Below, piece after piece: positions 47,700 through 59,070 of a stretch of 64,000 nucleotides of DNA. The stretch lies in contig OU015541.1 of NCBI GenBank assembly GCA_907165065.1, positions 6,138,001 through 6,202,000 on the forward strand. Reading direction: 5' to 3'. The position numbers and the translations under genes are program-made. This DNA is from Caprimulgus europaeus (lineage: Eukaryota; Chordata; Aves; Caprimulgiformes; Caprimulgidae). Within the stretch, counting starts at the first letter, position 1; each line of letters opens with the position of its first letter. The notes below the pieces were generated by a model. It was not told the origin of the DNA and searched no databases. It was given only the letters and a program-made list of their open reading frames with translations.

Positions 47700-47960
47700 G
47701 CCGTTTCCCAGCCGCCCCCACACCCCTCAGGCCGCTCGTCCCGGCTCTGCCCGGGGCGGGGCCCGCGCCTCGGCCCCCCCGCGCGGCGCAGCGCTGGGCG
47801 GGAGCTGGTGACCTCTGGCGGGGACAGGCGGGAACAGCAGCCGCTGCGGCAGCGCCCGCCGAGACACCGTGCGGGGACAGCGCGGGGGGCGAGAGGCACC
47901 CGGGGACAGCGGGGCCGCCTCGGGCCCCGCGTTCCTGCGCTGCGGGAGCAGGTGGGGAGG
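47700..47960. promoter_or_regulatory. Orphan CpG island
   Basis: Hand counting 47701-47940 gives about 82% GC and about 35 CpGs in 240 bp, an observed/expected ratio near 0.9. The flanks are near 45% GC with few CpGs. It contains a consensus GC box (GGGGCGGGGCC at 47753-47763) and an NRF1-like GCGCAGCGC at about 47786. A possible 5' splice site (CAG|GTGGGG) lies just past it at about 47950. No TATA box is seen. In vertebrates such islands usually mark promoters, but no coding exon is visible nearby, so it may start a noncoding RNA or act as an enhancer. ORFs across it on both strands reflect GC-driven lack of stops. Confidence 0.85.
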
Positions 47961-48523
47961 CAAGAGCTCTTGAAGAAAAACAGAGAAAGCCGATGGCAGC
48001 ACCGTGCGCCAGAGCATGAACAAGCTGTCCAGGGTCAGCCCCTCTTGGAAAGCAGAACTTCGTGATCATACAAGGTGCAGAGACTGACAAGAGCCTTTGC
48101 ACACCCTCTGTATCAGGCCTAAGCATGGGAGAGCCGCTCTCTGGTTTGATGCATGAGGCCAAAGCAACAATTTCTCTCATACTATACCCAGACTGCTGGG
48201 GAAGAACCTGTATAAGCACTGCCAGACTGGCAGCTTGCAGCCAAGTGTGTTTGTTGCTTTCCTTACAAGAACATTTTCCAGCTACTCCACTTAGGCAGCA
48301 CAAGTTAACTTCTGTGACATTTCTATACCGCACACAACACCGGAGTGGAAACTATTAATGTGCTTCTCAACTGGACGGGAGCTGCACGTGTCAATTATAT
48401 CACACAGAAATGCTACACTGGATTTGGCATTTAGTAGGTCTCCTGCATTTAAAGGGGTCAGCCAGAACCAATTACGGAACAATAACTTAGCTAGCCACAC
48501 CATAAATGGTCCTGCTTTAAGTA

Positions 48524-48531
<8 letters not shown>

Positions 48532-48554
<23 letters not shown>

Positions 48555-48557
48555 TAT
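48532..48557. repeat. (AT)13 microsatellite
   Basis: Thirteen AT units preceded by an A-run. Confidence 0.95.
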
Positions 48558-48560
48558 TTA

Positions 48561-51180
48561 ATCACATTTTATATGGATACAGTATTCCTTTTCCTAACCT
48601 TCGCCATCCAGTTCACACAGTATCTCATATCATTCAGGGCACCAATCTGGTCCCCAGGTCCTCTCCTTTAGGCTGCTTGTCACTCCAGCTACCTTATGTA
48701 TGTATATCTATATGATTTCTCTATTGGAAATATGCTGTCAGCCTTCTCTCAGGACCACCGAGCCCCTCCTGATCTGTGGCTTTGGCCTCTGGCACCATTC
48801 ACCTTCAGATGGGAACCCACAAACCTTTCACCCATTGAAATGCAGTACCTAGGTAAATATTTTTCTATACTTACTATGCAAGATACTCTGGATGCCAGAT
48901 TTACTCTCTGGTTGTGTTGGTGCTGGTAAGGGAGAGAGCAGGAGGACAAGGAGGACTCGCTTTGGGACTTTACGGCTGCACCCCAGGACAGTGGTGTCCA
49001 GCAGTGTGCTGAGGGGATACCAGGGTGGGCTGAGAAGGTAACAAAGCCACAACCCCCAGCACCTTGCAAGGACAGTGCTCACCCACTTCACATCTCCCTT
49101 GAGTGATCCGTGTATATGGGACTTAAAAATGGCTTAAATAACTGGTATGCATTTTTTTACAGGCTGTATACAGTGTGAGAGATGGCAGCGGGGGGAGAGG
49201 GCAGAGGACTTCCCGGTGGCTGCGAGCAGGGGGAGCTCACGCTGCACTGTTCACGTCTGCTGCCTCCAACCGCGGCTGCCGGCTCCTTGGCTTTTTGCAT
49301 GTTTTTGCAATAAAAGTAACACAATCTGTTGGGCAGTACTGCCCAGCTACTGGCAGAAACTACAAAAGCCTGAGTAAATACGACAAGCAAACACAGATCA
49401 GCCGAACGCAGGTACATGCCAGGCCATCTCATGCCATGTATTGTTAATTACTATCATTTTGGGAAGAGCGATTGGCATCACTGAGCCTGAGGCTCCTTCT
49501 GGTGTGCCCACAGAAACTCCTGACAAGGAGGAGTGCCCGGTGACAGGGACCCTGTGCAGTGCGGGCAACACAGGCTCTGGGCCACAGAACTCTCCCACTC
49601 GCTTTGCTATGACTATCCTCACGCAGATAGGCAAGGATTTCCTACCAGCTGAGAGTCCACTGGGTGATCCGCTTTTATACTTTACTCTTAGCTTCAAGTT
49701 TCAGAATAAAATGAAAATTCAGCTTCAAAGACAAGCAACTTGAACCTTTCTTTGAGCACAGAAGAGTATCTTTGCACTAACGTGCCTCCATGCCATCTCA
49801 GTATGAGCATGAAAAGATTCTTTGCTGGGTTTTCTCTTCACCTGTTTTAACAAGAGTGACTGGCTAGCACTTTCTCTGGGAGAAACATGGCCTTGTTCAT
49901 GCAGAAATCGCTCCTTGGGGTTGGCAGATATATCCAATAAATACTCAAGAGGATTCCTATAAGCTAGTCCTGAGTTAATAAAATAATAGCAACAAGGATC
50001 AGTTATCTCTCTCGATACCTTTCCAAACACATCCTTTAGAAGAATAACTGCTACGGTGCTGATTTAGCATTTCCAAATTATTAACATTCCTATTTTAGCA
50101 TCACAGAAGCTTAATTGCTGAGCAAGTATAAACAAGGAGTTCCAGTTACAAAATTCTCTTATACACAGGATTCTTCATTTTTTTAATTACATTTTATTGC
50201 CTTCATTTTGCAAATGGAAAAATACAATGGTTCCCATTATAAAGTTATGCACTGTAGCTTACTACATGGAGCAGTTTGTGATAGTCTCTATGAGATCCCT
50301 AGCAGATCTCTGCTGCATGACAACACTTTATAAATCTTTGCTGTTTTGAGCATTTGCAGTATCTCACCACAACACAACGGGCTAACCCATATTCAGGTTT
50401 GCTGCACAAAAATGTCTTCACTTGCTCATTTCTTGAGATTATCTCAGTTTCCCAGTCTGAGCTGATCCAAACCCACTCCACCCAGTCCCAGCACACACAA
50501 AGATTATTCCAAGCCTGAGGCAGAGGAAAGAGCTGAATATGCTCAGTGTGAGCCGTACTGACCATGCTCCATGCCTGCAGGACTGCAACACCAGCTCCAT
50601 GGTGGGGACAAGTGCATAGAACGGGTCCGTGTCCCCAGTTCTGCCTCAGTGCAGCCGTATCTCATCTCTGCTATCAGAAGCTTTTGGTTTCCTGCTGTGC
50701 TGAATGGCAGGGGCGGAAAGGGGATCTTGTTTTCAAACCCAGCATGAGCAAGGCAGTTGCCCTGGTCCACTAATTTACTGCTCTCCAGAGGTGTGAGCAA
50801 TGTGAAGCCCAGGCTGTGTTAGGCTGTTGGGTGTGACAACCTCAGCTCCCCCTGCCACCACTCAGCACCATGCCCTGGGCAAGAGGGTCCACCCTGGCTG
50901 CTTTTCCCTGTAACCACACATACCTTTGTGTCAGGTTTCCCCGCTGCATTATACCCCAGTCTCACCCGTGCCTGCTTCTGTTGCCTCTGCCACCCGTGCT
51001 GTACTTCTCCCTGTTTTCACACTATTCCAGTTGCCTGGAATAACCTTCTTATCAAAATGCAACAAGCTGTCTCCAGCTCCTTTACAACCCATATGAATAT
51101 CCACCTGTTCCCTTGACAGTAACCATATGCCTCTCTCTATTTGTTCTGGAGCGTGGGAGGCTGCATTGCACTATTTGGGC
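48561..51180. other. Intergenic DNA, nothing firmly identified
   Basis: Moderate-GC unique sequence. A small CpG-bearing patch lies at about 49180-49280. ORFs show no domains. Confidence 0.6.
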
Positions 51181-51181
51181 A

Positions 51182-51240
51182 AGATCCAGCTCCTACTGAA
51201 ATCAAGGAAAAACTTCCCATTGATTCCATGGCACTTGTAC
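51182..51240 (+). repeat. Ancient amniote repeat fragment
   Basis: GATCCAGCTCCTACTGAAAT, then CAAGGAAAAACTTCCCATTG and ATTCCATGG. This is the best match in the window to the signature with two opposed 'CCCATTGA…TCAATGGG' units. The family name is uncertain. Confidence 0.5.
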
Positions 51241-54200
51241 CAAAGCCTCAGACTGTAAATTTAATGGGATGCTTTCTGCATGTTTCAATTACTGGAACAC
51301 ATAACACACATTTAGGACTCTATTGAAACAGCCAGTAACGATTATCACTTAATTGCAATGATATAACACCAGCCAAAGAGATAACACTAGTATTACCATC
51401 TCAGAAGGGCAGCACAAAATCACTGTCTGTATAAAGCCCCTTTATATGGCAGTGTGTAAAACACAGCATGCAAGGAATTATAGGCACCTAACAATACAGG
51501 CTTCAGTGGGGGACAAATCCTTGCAAGTTTAGCTCTCCTTGGTGATTCAAATGCAGAAGCTATCTCTGTATCAAAAGAAATCTGTCAACACTGTTTGTGC
51601 AGGATCATAAACATAATAAATCTTGCCAACTCCTCTGTGAACTGGCTATTTATTGCACCATCTCCAAGGCTTTTTGATAGTGGAGCTGGAGGCTGCAAAC
51701 ATAAATACTGAAATGATGTGTTGCATATGCTGTGGCTTAATTTACTGCATTTCATTTGGGGCTTAGCTTTGGAAGACCCTCAACATCTAGCCTACACACC
51801 TCCCTGCACAGCCTGAGAGATCCCAACAAACCACACGCCAGCCTCCCTTACACCTGCATGAGCCAAAATGATGGCATGTGTGTGCAAGTATTGATGGACT
51901 GTGCAATTCCCCAGCCAGCACTGGACCTGCTTGAAGGGCAAAGACCAAAAACTGAACCCAGATCCACATCCTGGCAGTTCATCTGAGCTGCCTGAGCAGA
52001 GATGGTGTGCAAAACATGTCCCATCTATTATTGGTGGTGGCAGGAAACTTCGTAACGTGGGAGTCTGTCTGCAGTGTGAGAGCCGTGGTCAGGCCCTCAC
52101 TTCAACCCCGACATCAAGCCTGGCAGCTGATTTGATGTACTAAGAACTAGATCCAGGCAAAACCTTTTTATTTGCTAAAAATGTCATTTCTGCAATTTCA
52201 AACACAAGAAACCTTTCCAAGGTGAGTGTCCCACATCCAGGAAGATGCTTCCCCTTCCCTGCTAGAGCAGGTACATGGCACAGGGGAGAGCCAGCCTCAG
52301 AGCAGCCGGTGCTGGAGGGGATGTTGAAAGCCTTTTATAATCTCTTCCACATTCAGTGACTACTTAAGGATGCGACTTAGTGGAGCTGTTGGGACTCCTG
52401 GAAAAGGCACAAATATTCTTATGAGAGTGGTGATTTCTAAGGTCCAGTCCAGGGATTTTGTTCCTTTGCTCATTTGTTTTCAAAACAGAACAGCAAAGGT
52501 GGGAACTGAACACAGCTTTTCCACATCTGTCTTACCTTGAACTTAGGAGCAGACAGGAACACATTGGCACCTCTACCTGTGGGTCAGTGGCTCCCAATGG
52601 CAGGGCTATATTTTTGTTATTCCTTTTCTTGTAGAGGATTCTGCATGAGAAATCTTGTCTCAAACAGCTAACAAATTTCAGCAAGAATAGAAATACTAAC
52701 TTTCTGGTTCCAGTGAGAAAATAAACGTATCCACTCTGGTTTTATCTGAAAAGCCCACCTTTCTCCCTCCTTTCCCCATAGTTTTTCATTGCTGCTCCTA
52801 AACTGAATAAAATGAGTTACAAAGCTGATGTATCACAGAAGCAAACTTTCTGTGTGTGCTACATGCAATGTACTGTCTGTGCCCTTGTCTACAGTGACCT
52901 TTGCCTCGAATGCACTGATTTTTGTAGTGTTTTCAGAAGTGAGATCCATGTTATTTCCATGTCCCCCCAGATAGGGCTACTTTGCAAACAAGAGGCAATA
53001 TTGCCATATATCTTATAATGCCCACAGGAACTCATAGGAAGGACTTTGTATGAAGTCTCTTGCAAGGTATTCTACCTACTTACATGAGGCATCCAACTGT
53101 ATGTTACATGTCAGCTAAGGAAATTGAGAAGGAAGACACAAGCTCAACTTGTCCTTATATCCCTTGGGATCCTGAAAAGCGAGAAGTCTGTTTGAAAAAC
53201 CTAAAAGAAGAAGAGATAATTTCATCCAACATTTTTTTGGGGAATCAGTCTGCATACTTCTTGAAGCGGTATTTTTTTCATGTTAAATGCTTCTCTGCTT
53301 TTTTGCCCCTGCTGCCTGGCATTTTACTTGCTTGAAATACAGGGAGAGATTTCAGCAAAGCAGGAAGGAGATACCTGAGTGAGGCGTGGGGCTCTGATGC
53401 TGCCCAGTTTTTTCAAAAGTCACTCATGAGTTTGGGTGCTCAACCTGACACATCTGAAAGAGGCTGCGTGTGCACAAGGTAAAGAAAGGATGCACTGCTT
53501 TGGATAAGACAAGAAGTGACTTGAACTTTCATTGCAACTGAAACAAAATGTGACAGCACATTTAAGCATTTAGTTAATTTATAAGAGGGAAAAAAAGCAA
53601 ACCAAAAGTCTGCATTATTGTAATCTTTTCCCTAGGCATGCTGAAGCACCAGAACCTCTGACAAAAGCAGGTAGTGCTGAGCTTTAGCTGTATGATAGTT
53701 AAACCTTCACATCTAGTAGTGAAGGATCTCTGCACTTCTATGCCTGAAAAGCACAGACCAGTCAGGAGAAATGCCAGCTGGACTGTACATGGTGCACAAC
53801 TGGCTTGTGCATCTGGGCTGAACAAATAATGATGGACTCGCTTCTGCAGCGCATTCAAAGGGAACTATTAACTCCACTAGAAAAACCAGTGAGGCAGATT
53901 CATATGCAGGGCTGAGTTTTCTTTGAAATTTGTCCTGCTCCCCATCCCATTCAACACATCCAAAATTGCCAAACTTTGGCAATTATTCATTTTATATACA
54001 TATATATGTGTGAACATATATATAAGCCTCCCCTCTAGCTGTAATAAAGTGGTTAAGGAGATTGTAAACCATCCTTAATATAACATGCAATTCACTATAA
54101 AAAACTGAAAAAGGATGTATAGTACCCCAAATACGTTTTTTATTAAGTTCTTGGAGTGAAATGTGGCATCCCTGTTGTTTCTAAAACAGAACAAATTAAG

Positions 54201-54590
54201 AGATTTATCTTAAGTAATTAGTGCAATTGGTAACTTAAAATACAGTCTAGTGCAGAATGATTTACTTGTTTTCTCTGGCAATTTCCAAGTTACAAGAGCC
54301 TGGTCTCTATTTTACATTTTTATAGAGCTATTCATTACTTTCTGATTGACATTAGATCTTCCTGAAAGTTCAAAATATTAGATCTAAAGTAATGAGCCTC
54401 CCAAAGATTTTCTGAAATCAGTTCAGTCCTGCCTGTGGTTGCAGCAGAGGACTGGGAGCCAGGAATTCTTAAAGTCTTAATCAGAGCTCTGCCAGTAATT
54501 TGCTGAATTACAATTAGTTCAGATCTTTCAAGGGCTTAATTTTGAGTCCCAAAAGTATTGAGCATCCTTATGGAAGAGACTAAGGCTGAA
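51241..54590. other. Intergenic DNA, nothing identified
   Basis: Unique sequence with short ORFs only. A TA/CA-rich low-complexity stretch lies at about 53994-54025. Confidence 0.6.
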
Positions 54591-54594
54591 ACTG

Positions 54595-54660
54595 AGCCCC
54601 ATCGGAACAAGCACAGACTTTGCCACTGACCTGACTGGGATCAGGATTTCACCCACAGGT
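54595..54660 (+). repeat. Ancient amniote repeat fragment
   Basis: GACTTTGCCACTGACCTGAC, then TGGGATCAGGATTTCACCCA, fits the same old repeat signature as at 51182, in particular the 'GATCAGGATTTCACCC' end. Confidence 0.45.
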
Positions 54661-57600
54661 CTCATTTGTGGGTGTTCTGCTTTATGAACAATAAGGATGC
54701 TCTCCACCAGCTCCTGCAATGACTTCAGCAGCACTGAGATACCCTGGGATGCTGAGCTTCATCTTCTTGTCTCAAAAATGAGCTGCTAGACCCCTGCACC
54801 TTTGTAAAGCCTCTGAATTTATAAAATTCTGGTATAAAAATACTGGTGGAGTTGGTGATTTTGTAAGATGCAAAATGTCCACAAACTGTTGATGTTCACC
54901 ATTTTAAAAATAAAAATGAATTAAGTACAAAAGCAGCATGTTTCACAAGCTCACTGTCCTTTTGGCCCCAAATTAAATGAAGACTCTGCTGTTTGGTCAA
55001 ACAGCACATCTTGAATCCTCTCCCTTTTGAAACTCCCTAACCTTCTTCCCATTGCTGTTTCACTATTATTTTTCCCTGCAAATACTCCTGACAGTCAAAG
55101 GGCTGTTCCTGGGCTCAGACCACATGAAGAAACATCAGCTCCAAGGATTTTCAAAGACAGAGGACACTGTCTTTCTCTGTCCAAAGACAGATCCATGAGG
55201 ACAGTGCAGGCACACTTTTATGTTCACAATCAGATACCGTGTCCATGGAGCGTAAAAGAGACACATCCTCCCTCTCCCTGGCCCAGAAAATATGCATAGC
55301 ATCTAAATCTCACACCCTGAACTCAGGTTTAGGATTCATTCAGTGCCTTTAAGTAAGATGTCGATGTCACTTTGTCAACAGATCTAAAAATGAAGTCCCC
55401 TACAGACCTGTGCATAACATCAAAACAGCAGATGAACGTTTGAGACAGATTATGCATGAATACCCTGACAACTCTGCAGCCTCTGCAGTGTGCAACTCCA
55501 TCCATTCCCAGTGTCTGAGGACGGGTGGCAAAGAGAAGGCATTTAACAAGAAGAAAAAGACATTAAACATCAAACATCCCTTTGCTTCTGACAATTAATT
55601 GAGAAGAAAACCTCATAATCAGTTGCAGATTTGTCTCTGTAGCTAGCGTGACTCTGCTCAATTATCACACTGTAGTCCAGAGCAAGGAGTTTGGTTCTCA
55701 TCTTTGTGTTATTGAGGATGGGGAGGCAGCGGACAGAGCTGAGAGGTTAAAGGTGGCAGAAGGAGGTCGCCAAGGGTGTCACTGTCTGTGTTAGCCATAA
55801 ATAACAGAAACCAGTGTGGTCTCTGGTTTATAGCCCAGCTTTAAACCCACACTGTATCAGGAGCTGTCAGTGAGGTGCTGGGAGTACGTGTACAGAAAGC
55901 TGCCCTGCACCAAGGCAGGTCTGTGCCTGCAGCAAGCAGTGCAGGGGCAGTTGGTAGGAGAAGACATCTCAAGAACATTTCAGCATAAAGAAACTGTCCT
56001 TGCTTTCCAGTCCCTAAGCAGTCCCAGTGCCAGTCAGTGTGTTTGGTTTCTAATGGAGCAAGATATACCTGTGTGAAAAATCACAGCCATCTATTTATGG
56101 TCTTGCAATTGCAGCATCCTCTTCCACGTCAGGAGGTAACTGCCCCAGCCCTCTGCCAGCCACACATCACTCCTTCCCCACCCAGCTGAGTTGCAAATGC
56201 TTATTTCCAAGGTAACTTGACTGATTTTGGATGGCATGTTTGGGGCAGTCATAACATCCTTGGAAGGCAGTGCTCTCTGGTAGGCAGGCAGGTTGGGGAC
56301 ACACTCTTCTCCCTCAAATATAGCCAGTGTCACTCTCATGGGGGATTTCATCATTGCCCTCAGTTCTGTTGTGCCTTACACAGCCCAACAGAGACATTAA
56401 GAAAACTCTGAAATGTCGCAGAAGTTAAAGCTTGTTGATTCCCCCACGTTAACAGTGAAACCAATGCCTACAGCTCCAGTCTCAGCCACTCCTCTTAATA
56501 GTTCAGAGCACAGAGAGCCCTGCCTCAGTCAGCCCTGAGCACCGTGATGTACAATGGATAAAACAAATCAGCTCATCAGAGATACTTAGACCTAATCTAC
56601 ACTTGCCCCTAGAGTGGAATAAACATGTTGGTAGTCCTGACCTTCCTCCTTTGGATTTGTTCCTTTATGTTCCAAATCAACTGTGCTGAAAAAAGGGTCC
56701 CTGGTGCACACAGGAATTAATGGTATTGGGAATGATACAGGAGAGCTCTGGACCTGGGCCGAGGAGCAATGGGAATCAGTAGGAATCAGCACTTCCAGGG
56801 CAGATTCTGAAGAGAGCTGGCTGGATCCCAAAAGACAGAAGAAAGACAGATGTGCCCTGCTCTCCCTGACACCTTGGCACTTCCCTCTGTCTATAGGTTA
56901 CGTCTGCTATCACCTGAAAGCAAAAAAGCCTTAAAAGTAAGCATGCAAATGTGCTAATCTCTTAGGACAGCACATACATAAAAGCAAGTGTTTATATAAA
57001 TGATACCCCTCACTTCAGGCTGAATTTAATCATCAAAGGAGAAAAAGCACATTTTGTTTGGTCTTTTACTAGTCAAAAATGGCTGGTATTTAATAAGCCC
57101 CGGAGCCAGATCTCAGTAGGACAGCCTTTTTACGGGCCAGAGGCACCTATCATACCATCCCTTTCCACATACAGCCACTGACCTATGTCCAGCTGATTTG
57201 AATTTACTTCCTAAATCTGATGCTTCACCCAGTTAGATCAAAAAACAAAAGAGAAACATGGCATTTCTAGACCACAGTTCTTGGTGTCACTACACATTAC
57301 TGATAATTTAGGAATGCTACAGAACATCTCAAGTTTAAAGTACTTTCATGGTTCCAATGGAGAGCTAAAACAGATGGGGTTTCAGCGTGACCTTTCAACC
57401 TAGCAGACACTGTTGACCCAGATTATAGTTCAACAAAGCTGCTCCTGGATTCATATTACATTTTGGGAGAAACAAGATGTGAGAATGGATACGCTGCTCA
57501 GAGGCAGCTCGGATGGCTGGCTCAGAGAGCCACGGGATGGGAACGGCACGTCTGTCCTCCTCCCCGTGCAGATGTCTTTAAGCCAAAGTAGGTGCTCAGT

Positions 57601-57930
57601 GCTTGGAGAGAGCCTCTGCTATGTGTCATAAAATGCTGGAAGAGGAATTCAGGAATGGGAGAAATAACAGCTGAGATATTTCACTGGGAAATCAAGGAGA
57701 GGGTAAAAAATCAGTCAGAAGGGAGAAGCACTCCACTTGAAAACCCACTTTTTCCAAGTTCAGGCTCCACACTTCAAAAGAGGCCAGGTTTTATCACAGA
57801 GGTGGCTGAATTTCAGCAGTGGGACTGGCCAGCCCAAACAATGTGCCCACCCAGGCTCCATCCCAGTGAGCAGGGCTTGTCTGCCTCAGCTGAGCCAGTT
57901 GGGAACTGGAAGGGGACCGTAAACCACCAA
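54661..57930. other. Intergenic DNA, nothing identified
   Basis: Unique sequence. The ORF at 55410-55598 is lysine-rich near its end but has no recognisable domain. No transposon was recognised. Confidence 0.6.
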
Positions 57931-57939
57931 GCACTGTGG

Positions 57940-57975
57940 CATCCTATTGAAATTGATGAAGTTCCTGTCAATGTG
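57940..57975 (+). repeat. Ancient amniote repeat fragment
   Basis: CATCCTATTGAAATTGATGA followed by AGTTCCTGTCAATG. A short, diverged copy of the same signature. Confidence 0.35.
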
Positions 57976-58839
57976 CTATTATTTTAGAAATTACAGCGCT
58001 AAAAATACTGCTTGTATTTTTTTTAGCAAGCTTGTTGTTTTCAGGAGCTCTGAAAATATAAAGGGTTCCATAAGTGCTAAGAACAAGCTTGTGAAATAGT
58101 CTCACTGGAATACAAAACCACTTGAAAATACTGTTTGTTACATTTCCCTGTGAACTCAACAATAGACTATGCAGACCATTTTGCTAAAAGAGTGGATTTA
58201 TTTTACTTAAAATTTATTTTACTATAGGAAAATCTGGGAAAAAAACCCCTATGACACCTAGCTTGTTTTTCTCTATTACAGACGGCAGCAAGAAATCTGG
58301 ATTCTCACAAAGTGTTTCCAAAATGCTATCACCATGCCAAAACCCTCTTCAATCTCTTTGCCCCCTGTGATAAAATGTTCATCATCCAAATCTTAATCAT
58401 CTCTGCTCGTGACAACAAAATGAGAAACACAACTCTTTAGGTCCTTCGAGATCAGCTGCATGAGAAGGACCAGGCTCGTCTTCATCCTCCAAAAATTGAC
58501 ACGTGTCCTAGTTGTGAAATCTGTACAGCATTTTTCACAGCAGCTTCCTGTAGCTGCTGCCCATGTCTATCACTGTGTGCTGGAGCACTGCTGGAGCCTT
58601 CACCCCACGAGCTGACAACAGCCAGAGTCACTGGTGGGGGCAGCTCCCCATCTCTCTGGTCCGGCACGAAGCCATCGGGCAGAAGTAAAACATGAGGTAC
58701 CCAGTGGGGAATTTCCCAACACATCATCCCAGGAGTGCTTGATGCTGAACAAGTAGGAGCTTATCACCATGTCACTGCTCTGTAGCTGAAACAGCATGAC
58801 GATGGGCTGGTAACTTGCCAACATTTGGTGTTGCAACAT

Positions 58840-59070
58840 TTTACAGATTATAGCGTATGATAAAGGTGCTGCATTTAATGAGTTTTGTCAACTCAGTTAT
58901 CGTTTTCACATCACACAAAGCAAGTTTTGGGCTAGACTTAGCAGTTATGCAGCCGCTTTCATCCCAAAATTTCAAAGTGATTTGTCCACATTAATCAAGT
59001 TTCAAAGCTGCCTTGTGAAATGTCTGTTCGGGCTCTTTCAGAGCATTAGGAATGGTCATAGCGATCCCAA
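58840..59070. promoter_or_regulatory. Candidate conserved noncoding element D
   Basis: Two TTCAAAG sites (58971-58977 and 59001-59007), the reverse complement of the TCF/LEF core CTTTGAA, lie 30 bp apart. Between them is TTAATCAAG. Isolated CpGs are retained (ATAGCGTATG, TTATCGTT, GCCGC, TTCGGG, GCGATCC) in AT-rich DNA. The arrangement would suit a Wnt-responsive enhancer; this is an inference from motifs. Confidence 0.35.

Noticed and set aside
47562..48333. ORFs across the CpG island on both strands
   Set aside because: Arginine-, glycine- and proline-rich translations are the expected by-product of GC-rich, stop-poor DNA. The island itself is the signal.
55410..55598. Lysine-rich 62-codon ORF considered as a processed pseudogene
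   Set aside because: I could match it to no protein family, and there is no poly(A) tail or target-site duplication.
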